A stretch of DNA of 64,000 nucleotides from Chloroflexota bacterium (GTDB taxonomy: Bacteria; Chloroflexota; Dehalococcoidia; JACQUA01): positions 30,943 to 94,942 of the forward strand of contig JACQUA010000106.1 in assembly GCA_016210565.1 (NCBI GenBank), read 5' to 3'. Below the pieces are notes generated by a model that saw nothing but the letters and a program-made list of their open reading frames with translations, was not told the origin of the DNA and searched no databases. The translations under genes and the position numbers were made by a program. Below are positions 53,838 to 61,216 of the stretch, in pieces (the first letter of the stretch is position 1; every line of letters begins with the position of its first letter).

Positions 53838-54995
53838 TTATTTCAACAGTGGTTTAAAAATCTCAACCACTCTGTTCTTCAGTTCGATCTCCTGTTCCGT
53901 GAACTTGCTATCGGAAGCGGAAATATACTTCGAACCTGGCTGGCGGACCAGGATTTGATCGAGAAAGTCCGTGGGGGTGTCGGCCCTGGCGCTGTGATGG
54001 CCGGTGGCTTTCGAGGAAAGGGTCTGCCCCTCCTTGCTGAGCAAGAAATTGATGAATACCTTTCCGGCATTGGGCTGGGGGCTGCCTTTGGGCTGCCCCA
54101 CGAAGCCGAAGCCCGCCGTCAAATATGTCCCCTCGGCAGGATTGTTGAAGGCCAGCGGCGCGCCCGCCTTAGCGAATTCGAAGGCAGTCTCGGTGTGGGG
54201 GGCCAGCACCATGGGATACTTGCCCCGGGCAATCCACTCGACCATCAAACGGGTGTCCCTTTGCAGGACAGGTTCGTGTTTGGCCAGGGCACTGACATAG
54301 TCCCAGTCCATGATGCCGTAGGCAAAAACGGTCATGAGCTTCTGACCGGAGCCGGAGGTGGTGGGGTCGTTGATGACTATCTGGCCCTTCCACTTGGGAT
54401 TGAGCAGGTCCTTCCACGACTTGATTTCCCCCGGTTTGACCATATCAGAATTGGTCACCAGCGAGGGGACCACGTAATCATAGAACTGGAAGTAGGTCTT
54501 GTCCCGGTCCAGCCACGGAAGCTGGCCCTGCCACCAGGCTTTGGGGTCGATGACTTCCGGGAGGACCAGCGTCTTGTCCATGGGCTGGAGAACACCCCCG
54601 GGCTGGAAAGTCAGCAGGAACTGGGATGAGCCGACGATGATGGCGTCAGCCTGGAAGACCCTGTTCTTCTGTTCCCTCATCACCCGTTCGGCGATTTCCG
54701 CCGACCTGCCGGTCATGGCCTCGACGGTTATGCCGTATTTCCGGGACATAGCCGCGGACAGGGCTTCCCGCCATTCGGCGCCGTAGCCCGTGTAAACGAC
54801 GATCTTGCCTTCCTTCCTGGCCTCCGCGAGGGTGCGCTCCCAGTCCTGTTCCCAGGCCTGTTTTGTCGCCCCTGGCGCCGCGGTCTGTCCCGGGGGCGGG
54901 GCGGCCGGGGTGGCTTCCGGCCTGGCGGCGCAGGCCCCGAGGATCATCAGCGATAGCGCAAATACCGCCATCATCACTGTTTGAACCGTTTTCAT
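53838..54995 (-). CDS. Extracellular solute-binding lipoprotein, ABC type (paralogue E)
   Basis: A 385-residue binding lipoprotein: lipobox Cys22 (MILGAC), WEQDWERTLAEARKEGKIVV, GYGAEWREALSAAMSRKYGI and GSPQPNAGKVFINFLLSKEG. Start at 54995 is chosen because GAGGAAA lies just upstream; a start five codons earlier would bury it. Its 3' end touches the TTCGTCATT repeat. Confidence 0.9.
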   Translation of the reverse strand: MKTVQTVMMAVFALSLMILGACAARPEATPAAPPPGQTAAPGATKQAWEQDWERTLAEARKEGKIVVYTGYGAEWREALSAAMSRKYGITVEAMTGRSAEIAERVMREQKNRVFQADAIIVGSSQFLLTFQPGGVLQPMDKTLVLPEVIDPKAWWQGQLPWLDRDKTYFQFYDYVVPSLVTNSDMVKPGEIKSWKDLLNPKWKGQIVINDPTTSGSGQKLMTVFAYGIMDWDYVSALAKHEPVLQRDTRLMVEWIARGKYPMVLAPHTETAFEFAKAGAPLAFNNPAEGTYLTAGFGFVGQPKGSPQPNAGKVFINFLLSKEGQTLSSKATGHHSARADTPTDFLDQILVRQPGSKYISASDSKFTEQEIELKNRVVEIFKPLLK

Positions 54996-55065
54996 CTTTT
55001 CCTCGTTCAATTCTTTTCCCCCTTTGGAAAAGGGGCACTAAAGGGAATTCAAAAAGCAGGACCGC

Positions 55066-55162
55066 AGGGGCGAACCCGGCCCGACGCATCGCACCGATGC
55101 ATCGGGGTCGCAGAGCAGAGTGTGTTCGCCCGCCGGCGGGCAGACCCATGGCTTTGCCCTTA
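55066..55162. repeat. Long repeat flanking binding-protein gene F, left copy
   Basis: About 97 bases (GGGGCGAACCCGGCCCGACG … CGCCGGCGGGCAGAC) with an internal CCGATGCATCGG palindrome. A closely matching copy in the same orientation lies at 56598-56695, on the other side of the gene at 55227-56375. A CCCCTTTGGAAAAGGGG hairpin is at 55018-55034. Confidence 0.8.
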
Positions 55163-55226
55163 CAGTTGTCGGACGACATTTTGCATTCTGGTTTGTCATT
55201 TTGATTCTTGACTTTTGATTTTTGGT

Positions 55227-56375
55227 TTACCTCATCAGCGGCTGGAAGAGCTCCACCACCCTCTTTTTCAGATCGACCTCCTTGGCCAGGAACTCTTCGT
55301 CAGTCGAGCTGACATACTTGACGCCCGGCAGACGCACCTGGGCCGGCAGCAGATGGTCCGTTGGCACGTCCACCCTGCCGCTCTGCAACCCGAGCGCTTT
55401 TGAGGCCAGCGTCTGTCCTTCCTGACTCAGCAGGAAATTGATGAATATTTTGGCCGCGTTGGGATGGGGCGCCGCCTTGGGAATGGCCAGGCAGCCGAAG
55501 CCGGGCGTCACGTAGGCCCCCTCGGCGGGCGTGATGAACCGCACCGGGGCGCCTTCGTTAATCAACTTGTAGAACTGCTCGGGTGCCACTCCCACCAGTA
55601 TGGGGTACTTGCCGCGCACCAGCCACTGCGTCTGGAGGGTGCGGTCCCTGGCCAGCGCCGGCTCCTGCTTTATGAAATCGCGCACGTAGTCAAGATCCAT
55701 CAGCGAATAGGCCACCATGGTCATGAGCTGCTGGCCGGGCCCGCTGATGGTCGGGTCGTCAAGCACGATGCCCCCTTTCCATTTGGGCGCCAGGAGGTCT
55801 TTGTATCCCTTTATCTCCTCGGGTTTGACCAGGTCGGAGTTGACGGCCACCGGGGCGTTGGCGTAGGCGAACATCTGAAAGACGGTGGCTGTTTCGCGGT
55901 CGACCCACGGGGTCCTCTTTTGCCACCACGCGGCGGGGTCCAGGACGTCGGGCCGGATGATCACCGGCTTCAGCGGCTGCAGCGCATTCGCCGGCCACAA
56001 CGCCAGTTGCATCTGGGATACCCCGATATTGATAACGTCGGCCATGTTGGTCCGGGAAAGCTGCTCCCGCATCACCCGCTCGGCGATTTCGGCCGACCTG
56101 GCGCTGACAAATTCCGCGTTCAGGCCGTATTTCGTCTGCATGGCCTTAGCCAGGACTGAGGTAAGATCGGCCCCGTAGCCTGTATAGACCGTTACGCTGC
56201 CCTCCTTTCTTGCCTCACGAAGGGTGTTTTCCCAGTCTTCTTCCCAGGCGGCCCTAGCCGACGCCTGGGGCGCAGACGGGGTGGCCGCCGGCTGGGCCGT
56301 TCCCTGCCCCGCAGTGCAGGCAAGCAGGACCGCGGCCACAGCGCAGATAATGCTCAGCTTCAATGCAGACCACAT
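55227..56375 (-). CDS. Extracellular solute-binding lipoprotein, ABC type (paralogue F)
   Basis: A 382-residue binding lipoprotein: lipobox Cys20 (VLLAC), WEEDWENTLREARKEGSVTV, GYGADLTSVLAKAMQTKYGL, SARSAEIAERVMREQ and APHPNAAKIFINFLLSQEG. Bounded by 97-base direct repeats. It is the first of the tandem set in transcription order. The ligand is unknown. Confidence 0.9.
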   Translation of the reverse strand: MWSALKLSIICAVAAVLLACTAGQGTAQPAATPSAPQASARAAWEEDWENTLREARKEGSVTVYTGYGADLTSVLAKAMQTKYGLNAEFVSARSAEIAERVMREQLSRTNMADVINIGVSQMQLALWPANALQPLKPVIIRPDVLDPAAWWQKRTPWVDRETATVFQMFAYANAPVAVNSDLVKPEEIKGYKDLLAPKWKGGIVLDDPTISGPGQQLMTMVAYSLMDLDYVRDFIKQEPALARDRTLQTQWLVRGKYPILVGVAPEQFYKLINEGAPVRFITPAEGAYVTPGFGCLAIPKAAPHPNAAKIFINFLLSQEGQTLASKALGLQSGRVDVPTDHLLPAQVRLPGVKYVSSTDEEFLAKEVDLKKRVVELFQPLMR

Positions 56376-56722
56376 ACGGTTCTCTTCCTCTCTCAGATTA
56401 TCCGGGGAAAGTCCCCTGCATACTCATTCGTCAAAGGGCGACCGAAGACCTGCCGGCATTCATCCCTTTTCAGAATCGTCATTGCACCATGATGTTATCA
56501 CAAAGAGCGAACGCAGAGCAAAGTGGTTTGAAACAATACCATACGCCAGCGGCGGACCATCAAGGACGAAAATCGGCCGTCATTGTCCCAAAACCGTAGG
56601 GGCGAACCCGTCCCGGCGCATCGCCCCGATGCATCGGGGTCGCAGAGCGGAGCGTGTTCGCCCGCCGGCGGGCAGACACATTGGTCTGCCCCTACGGTTC
56701 TCTATCTCGGTCTTCTCTCCGA
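56376..56722. repeat. Intergenic DNA with the right copy of the 97-base repeat
   Basis: The repeat occupies 56598-56695 (CCGTAGGGGCGAACCCG … GTCTGCCCCTACGG, itself closing with an inverted CCGTAGGGGC/GCCCCTACGG). The rest, 56376-56597, shows no gene; it may contain the promoter for gene F. Confidence 0.7.
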
Positions 56723-57472
56723 TCACCACAGGTTCGCCAGCACGTACTGCGCCGGCCACCCCGAATCCGGAACTCTCTTCGCGGGCGCAATCCCATGCTG
56801 TTCCAGTACCGAATAAAGCTGCCGCAGGTGGTGGATGGTATGGCCGGCCAGGAGGTCCAATCGCTCCGCGCCGCTCCTGGCATTCGCCCCGGCAGGCGCC
56901 GGCGCACGAAGGCTATCCAGATTCGCGGTTGCGGCCCAGCGCCGGACCTGGTCGAGGACGGTCTCCCCGTAGTCAGCGATATCTTGAAACCCGGCGCCCG
57001 GCGGCGCTGCGGTGTCCCAGGTCGCGGGTACCCCTCCGGCCCGCAGGTCTTCCACCGTCCTGGAGACTATGGCGAAGACATGGTGCGCCAGTTCCCGCAT
57101 AGGCCGTTGGCGCTGCGCGATCGACCATTCCAGGAGTCCATCGGGCATTTGCTTCACGGCCTCTATTGCCGCTGCCAGCGCGCGCTCTATGAGAGGGACC
57201 GTTTCCCGGGGGTCGCCGACGGCCGACTTTGTCCCGAGACCGATTAACTGTCCGATCTCGTTCGGGCTGAATCCGGTGACAACCCGGTCTCCTATCACCG
57301 TGGCCGGTATCGACCTGATCCCCAGCGCACGGGCCTCATCCGCTGCGGAGGGATCGTTCTCTATGTCCCGGTTGGTGAACGAGATATCATTCTGTGAAAG
57401 AAACTCTTTCACCCTGGCGCAGGTGGCTCAGCCTTTGCGCGTGTAAACGCGGACCGAAGCATCGGGCGACAT
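56723..57472 (-). CDS. Glutaredoxin-DinB fusion with in-frame UGA (probable selenoprotein)
   Basis: The gene starts at ATG 57472 with AGGAG eight bases upstream and runs 249 codons if the TGA at 57428-57430 (codon 15) is read through. It opens VRVYTRKG-U-ATCARVKEFL, a thioredoxin-fold redox motif in which UGA stands where the first Cys of CxxC belongs (UATC). The fold continues with LGIRSIPATVIGDRVVTGFS, the cis-Pro region of glutaredoxins. From about residue 90 a DinB-like four-helix domain follows, with the metal-type motif AGHTIHHLRQLY. A hairpin (57394-57412) begins 15 bases after the UGA. If UGA is a stop, only a GTG at 57412 could rescue a truncated protein without the redox motif. A TGC-to-TGA mutation or read error is the alternative. 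Confidence 0.75.
57394..57412 (-). promoter_or_regulatory. Candidate bacterial SECIS hairpin
   Basis: In the mRNA, GTGAAAGA-GTT-TCTTTCAC forms a perfect 8-bp stem with loop GUU (or 7 bp with loop AGUUU). It starts 15 bases after the UGA, placing the loop 23 bases downstream and a G within the first two loop bases. These features match the published bacterial SECIS pattern as I recall it (apical loop of a few bases with an early G, about 16-37 bases after UGA). Confidence 0.65.
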
Positions 57473-57752
57473 CAATTCAACTCCTGAGAGCAAGATTCAG
57501 TTCCCGCGAAGCCCGTCCTGGCTAAAGCGGGGTGGGGACTCTGACATTGGGACCAGCCGGAACCGAAATGACGAATGACGAAATTCGAATGACGGATCAA
57601 TCAGCCATGCGCCGATGGAGGGCCGGGAACGATAAAAATTGACTGTCATTGCGAGCGAAGCGCGGCAATCCCCCGGATGGCTTGACGGGCCGCAGGATTG
57701 CTTCGTCGCCCCGATGAATCGGGGCTCCTCGCAATGACGGCCCAGGCGCCGG
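57473..57752. repeat. Repeat-filled gap
   Basis: GAAATGACGAATGACGAAATTCG element (about 57567-57592) and a complete inverted element TCATTGCGAGCGAAGCG … CGAATCGGGGCTCCTCGCAATGA (57648-57738). No gene. Confidence 0.75.
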
Positions 57753-58202
57753 TCATTGTTTCTTGCTTTCGTCGGAGAGGTCCGCGGCCAGGGCTTCTAA
57801 GGCCAGCAGGTAGCCCCGCCAGCCCATCCCGCTGATGTGTCCCTTCGCCACCGGAGCGATTATCGATTTCACGGGGCGATCTTCGCGATAGATGTTGGTA
57901 ATGTGGACTTCTATCACCGGTATCCCGGCGTCTATCAAGGCGGCTCTCAGCGAAAACCCGCTGTGGGTCAATCCCGAGGGATTAATAATAACGCCTGAGG
58001 CTTCCGGTGAGTTGGCCTGGATGAAGTCTATGAGGCGCCCCTCGCTGTTGGACTGGAAAAAACTCAGTTCAACGCCCAGTTCGGCGGCCCGCTTTTCCAG
58101 CGCGCTGCTTATGTCTTCCAGGGTCTTTCTGCCAAAAGTTTCAGCATGCCTTCTGATTCCGACCAGGTTCAGGTTGGGACCGTTGATAACGAGAAATTTC
58201 AT
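57753..58202 (-). CDS. aroQ: 3-dehydroquinate dehydratase, type II
   Basis: A 149-residue AroQ, which dehydrates 3-dehydroquinate to 3-dehydroshikimate as a dodecamer in the shikimate pathway. Motifs: INGPNLNLVGIRR, FGRKTLEDI (the catalytic Tyr of NLxxxYG is Phe/His-shifted here, AETFG), FQSNSEGRLIDFI, INPSGLTHSGFSLRAAL (usual INPGAxTH) and IPVIEVHITNIYREDR with the catalytic His. The Tyr-to-Phe reading at the lid and the variant GLTH box are departures from the standard enzyme, so activity on another substrate is possible. It stands alone with no other shikimate gene. Confidence 0.85.
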   Translation of the reverse strand: MKFLVINGPNLNLVGIRRHAETFGRKTLEDISSALEKRAAELGVELSFFQSNSEGRLIDFIQANSPEASGVIINPSGLTHSGFSLRAALIDAGIPVIEVHITNIYREDRPVKSIIAPVAKGHISGMGWRGYLLALEALAADLSDESKKQ

Positions 58203-58876
58203 TCCGTAATTCGCTCTGTGATGTCTGTGTCTCTGCGGTGAACATATACCAAACCGTAGCGGCTTGATTCATCAAGCCTTAGCCTGGGTTTGATGTATCA
58301 AACCGCAGCGGCATCGGACCGAATCGCAATATGCGACAACTGTTATTGCGTTCGTTTAGTCGCTCCCTACGAAAGACTATCACCGCATGGGAATGTTGTC
58401 AATGGCCCGTGCCCGCGCACCTCTTGGTGCTTTCTGGCTCCCTGTGATCCTTAGTCAGTGGTGCGGCATCAAAGAAAGGACAACGCTGGCCGCCCTGACG
58501 CCAGGCATTGGCCTCAAGTCCCGGCCGGAGGGAAGGCATATCTTCATCTCGTCCACGTGGGGATTGTATTATTAAGACTTTTGGCGTAAAGCTTTAATAA
58601 CAACTGGCCTGATTAAAGTTTCTTTAACAAGCACAAACCGCCATGAAACGAGAACGAACCGGAGAATACGTGGACGAGAACTTGCGAGAACTCATGGACC
58701 GGGCGCACAGGCCAGCGGCGACACCGGCTCAATGGGTACAAAGAATACATCAACACGCTGAACGAGGGAACGGTACCTCTCTGAGCCTCTGAACGCCGTG
58801 AAGTTGGGGTTATGAGCGATGATGGTTCTGGTCTAAACCGTGTGAAGTCGGCCGCTTTGAACGCCCCGAATGACCA
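58203..58876. other. Long intergenic stretch with repeat element and no clear gene
   Basis: Contains CTCTGCGGTGAAC (58232), the double-hairpin element (58263-58302) and GCGACAACTGTTATTGCGTTCGTTTAG (58331), which resembles a motif near 61893-61922. A 49-codon frame at 58643-58792 (MKRERTGEYV…) has no convincing support; its first residues faintly resemble Fic-family starts. Confidence 0.5.
58263..58302. repeat. Double-hairpin repeat element, copy 2
   Basis: CTTGAT-TC-ATCAAG and TTTGAT-GT-ATCAAA separated by 12 bases; the inverse of 2290-2329. Flanked by CCGTAGCGG and CCGCAGCGG. Confidence 0.6.
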
Positions 58877-59339
58877 TCACCGTATTAGGCTAATTGAGAC
58901 ACCGATCGCGAACTGGCTCCAGGCTTTGTCTGCGGTAATCGTCGGAATGCCGAGGCGTTGAGCCAGAGTCAAACACGCCCGGTCCCCAAGGGATAGCCCC
59001 AGGCTGCGCGTTGCGGGCCACAGCCTGGCCGCGGCCTCGCCATCCTCGGCGGTGAAGGGAAGGATCGTCAGTCCAAGGGCCTCGAGGTCCTCCCTCAATC
59101 CGGCCACTTCAACTTTCCGCTTCAAGCTTTGCTGGATGGCCTCGGACAGGTTGACCGAAGAGATTGCCGCTCTCTCCAATTGATCGACCACACCTTGTCC
59201 GCCTGGCTCGCTGTGAAGCGCCGATAGAAGGGCGGAAGCGTCCAGCACTACTTGTACAATCTTCTCGTCGCCCGGATGGGCCGGGTCCTCCACCCCGATA
59301 GAAGGGCGGAAGCGTCCAGCACTACTTGTACGCCAGTCA
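58877..59339 (-). pseudogene. PIN-domain toxin (VapC-like) with duplicated 5' end
   Basis: The body (VVLDASALLSALHSEPGG … SVNLSEAI … LGDRACLTLAQRLGIPTITADKAW) is an intact PIN ribonuclease domain with Asp, Glu and Asp acids. The natural start is ATG 59339 (MTGVQVVLDASALL), overlapping the repaired antitoxin stop as ATGA. A 74-base tandem duplication (36-base repeats at 59221-59256 and 59295-59330) shifts the frame after codon 14. Translation from a GTG at 59293 would restore 138 residues, so residual activity cannot be excluded. Confidence 0.75.
59221..59330. repeat. 36-base direct repeats in the toxin gene start
   Basis: 59221-59256 and 59295-59330 are identical (CGATAGAAGGGCGGAAGCGT … CTTGTAC) with 38 bases between; unit length 74 is not a multiple of three. 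Confidence 0.95.
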
Positions 59340-59398
59340 TGCTCCTCGTTCCCGGCGGACCTCGGCGCGCCTCTCCTCGATCAGTTCATCGGCCAGGC

Positions 59399-59851
59399 TT
59401 ACGCTCCGGGGCACCCCTTTCCGTACCGTTCCTTGAGCCGAGAGAGGATGTTTTCACGCTTTTCCAATATCAGCCGACCTTCCTGAACCCGGGCTGACAA
59501 CTGTTCTCCCTGGTGGAATCCCAGCGCCTTCCGAAGGGCCGCGGGAATAACAAGTCGTCCCTGAGGGCCTGTGTGGACTTCGGCTTCACGACCTCGCCGC
59601 CCGCCCGGTTGCCAAACCAACCTCCCCCGAGCGTCTATTGGCTTGCCTGTCCGCACATCTGAGAAACGGCCAGGGAACTTCCGGCAGAGAGTATGCCACC
59701 CGTATTGATCGTCAGGGTCAAGGCCCAATTGAGGCGCCAGCGCCCGATAGGTCTCGTTCCGGGAGGGATATACCCTTCCGGTTTCCGAATCCCTGGTCGG
59801 GCTGCCTCGCTTGCGCTCGGCGCTCACCGCTTTGAATAAGTCTCCAGACAT
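59399..59851 (-). CDS. AbrB-type antitoxin with N-terminal extension, C-terminus frameshifted
   Basis: A 150-residue frame with GGAAGGAG before ATG 59851. Residues 1-75 (GDLFKAVSAERKRGSPTRDS … LGLDPDDQYGWHTLCRKFPG) form a conserved small domain of unknown role. An AbrB/SpoVT swapped-hairpin domain follows (VHTGPQGRLVIPAALRKALGFHQGEQL). It now ends KGCPGA, but adding one G in the CCCC run at 59414-59417 yields VPRSVSLADELIEERRAEVR and a TGA that overlaps the toxin ATG. So the original antitoxin was about 21 residues longer, and the toxin-binding tail is lost. TATACT near 59893 on the minus strand may be its -10. Confidence 0.7.
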   Translation of the reverse strand: MSGDLFKAVSAERKRGSPTRDSETGRVYPSRNETYRALAPQLGLDPDDQYGWHTLCRKFPGRFSDVRTGKPIDARGRLVWQPGGRRGREAEVHTGPQGRLVIPAALRKALGFHQGEQLSARVQEGRLILEKRENILSRLKERYGKGCPGA

Positions 59852-60107
59852 GGATCTCCTTCCTGTAACTCAGGCACTCTTAGCGACAGTATATCACAAG
59901 CTGCATCATGTGGCGTATATGACAGATAATGGCACGTTTTGGAATAGTTGTGAACGTAGGCCGTCGATTAGGAATAATACCTTCCCCACGCCTGCAGGCA
60001 AGAGGGAACGCTCAGATAGGGAAGGCTGTATATTGAACAGGGTGGTGGACCATCGCGTTCAATACACAGAACGCTGAACCAACATTTACGCAGGTCTTCC
60101 CGTATCC

Positions 60108-60524
60108 TCAACGACTATCTTCCTTCAAGTGTTGCTCCACGAAAACCCCTGGCCTGACAACGGTTATTCCTCCGTAGTCCGATACCTTGAGAAGATGCTT
60201 ATCTCCGCTGACAATCATGTCTCTCTTGCTGACCAGAGCGCAGGCCAAAAACTTGTCATCGTCCGGGTCGTCGCATACCGGGCAGGGGAGCCGGGGGGAC
60301 TGGACCATTTCGGAATTGGCTGCTATTAATGTAACAATGGTTTCGGCTCCAGTCGCGGGGAATTCTTCCTCCAGGGACCTGGCAACGCGATAATACTCGT
60401 CAAGAATCTCCGGCGACAATACGAACTGAAGATGCCCATCTCTCCAGGCCTTCAGTATCAGTGACGGCGGGCCGGAAAAGAATATCCCGGAAATCAGGAC
60501 ATTCGTATCGACCACAATTCTCAC
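60108..60524 (-). CDS. PIN-domain toxin (COG1569 type)
   Basis: A 138-residue PIN ribonuclease of the 'putative toxin component near putative toxin/antitoxin' group: IVVDTNVLISGIFFSGPPSL, SPEILDEYYRVARSLEEEFP, CDDPDDDKFLACAL and IVSGDKHLL supply the acidic residues. GTG start at 60524 overlaps the antitoxin stop (GTGA), so the two are translationally coupled. Intact, unlike the pair at 58877-59851. Confidence 0.9.
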   Translation of the reverse strand: MRIVVDTNVLISGIFFSGPPSLILKAWRDGHLQFVLSPEILDEYYRVARSLEEEFPATGAETIVTLIAANSEMVQSPRLPCPVCDDPDDDKFLACALVSKRDMIVSGDKHLLKVSDYGGITVVRPGVFVEQHLKEDSR

Positions 60525-60802
60525 CTTCTGGACCGTGCCTCTGATACCACTCTGGCAACGTCAGCGCGCTTCATCCCGGCCGCTGTGGCGCGTCGCCGCG
60601 CTTCTTTGAGGAGACCCTCAAATTCATCCAACCGCGGAACTGAGAGCATCTTAAGAATCAGCACGTCCTTATCGCCCATGACAAGGAACTTGTCGCCTGG
60701 CTTCAAGCCGAGCTTATTACGAATTCCCTCCGGTATCACAATCTGGCCCTTTGAAGACATCTTGGTTGTTTCGATGGTCGTCACGGTCAATCTCCTGGAC
60801 AT
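60521..60802 (-). CDS. AbrB/MazE-type antitoxin
   Basis: A 93-residue DNA-binding antitoxin: KMSSKGQIVIPEGIRNKLGLKPGDKF is the swapped-hairpin AbrB domain, and the C-terminal helix DEFEGLLKEARRRATAAG should contact the PIN toxin. Start at 60802 is preferred over a much longer in-frame extension because a TATAAT and a palindrome lie just upstream, leaving only a short leader. Confidence 0.9.
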   Translation of the reverse strand: MSRRLTVTTIETTKMSSKGQIVIPEGIRNKLGLKPGDKFLVMGDKDVLILKMLSVPRLDEFEGLLKEARRRATAAGMKRADVARVVSEARSRR

Positions 60803-60808
60803 TTTTGT

Positions 60809-60826
60809 CTTACGAGTAAGATTATA
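60809..60826 (-). promoter_or_regulatory. TATAAT box and palindromic operator of the antitoxin-toxin operon
   Basis: On the minus strand a perfect TATAAT (60821-60826) is followed at once by CTTAC-TC-GTAAG (60809-60820), a 12-base palindrome between -10 and start codon. This is where an AbrB-family antitoxin would bind to repress its own operon. No good -35 at 17 bases was found. Confidence 0.5.
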
Positions 60827-61067
60827 CCTCTTTTTGACCAATACCGGCACCAAGAATTGACCGCTCGCCTGGTTCATGCTTGCTCCTCCAGCTCGAAGTC
60901 CTTGCAACGCTGGGTGTCGAACGGGTCGCTGGTCTAGCTGATGTTACGGCCTCACGTGCGCAAAGCATTCCCGCCCGCGTAAGCCGGGCCGACCTTGCCA
61001 GCGCAATCATTCCCGAGATGCAATAACTACCCGGGCTGGTTCACAAAAGAAACCACTGGAAAGGCAG

Positions 61068-61143
61068 TGGTGGGCGGTATCCCGATCCGATCGGGATGAC
61101 CTCAGCGATTCTGGCGGCGCGCTGTGACCGCTGCCCGGCTGGA
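61068..61143 (-). pseudogene. Decayed tRNA-Val copy 1
   Basis: Aligns with the intact tRNA at 61217: TGGTGGGCGG (CCA end and acceptor), GATGACCTCAGCGAT (variable/anticodon side) and GCGCTGTGACCGCTGCCCGG (D-arm side). The T-arm is replaced by TCCCGATCCGATCGGGA, a hairpin like those in the window's repeats. The cloverleaf no longer forms. Confidence 0.65.
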
Positions 61144-61216
61144 TGGTGGGCGGATATCCCGATCCAATCAGGATGACCTCAGCGATTGCATCGGCATGCT
61201 CTGACGGCTAAGAAGA
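61144..61216 (-). pseudogene. Decayed tRNA-Val copy 2
   Basis: Second degenerate unit: TGGTGGGCGG, ATCCCGATCCAATCAGGATGACCTCAGCGATTG and GCTCTGACGGCTAAG. It shares the altered T-arm with copy 1 and abuts the functional gene. Confidence 0.65.

Noticed and set aside
56723-57412. GTG start at 57412 as the true start of the DinB protein
   Set aside because: It would cut a glutaredoxin fold in the middle and has no ribosome binding site; AGGAG and ATG at 57472 are better, with the UGA read as Sec or a lesion.
58643-58792. 49-codon ORF MKRERTGEYV… as a Fic-type gene start
   Set aside because: Similarity is limited to a few residues, no ribosome binding site is evident and nothing continues it.
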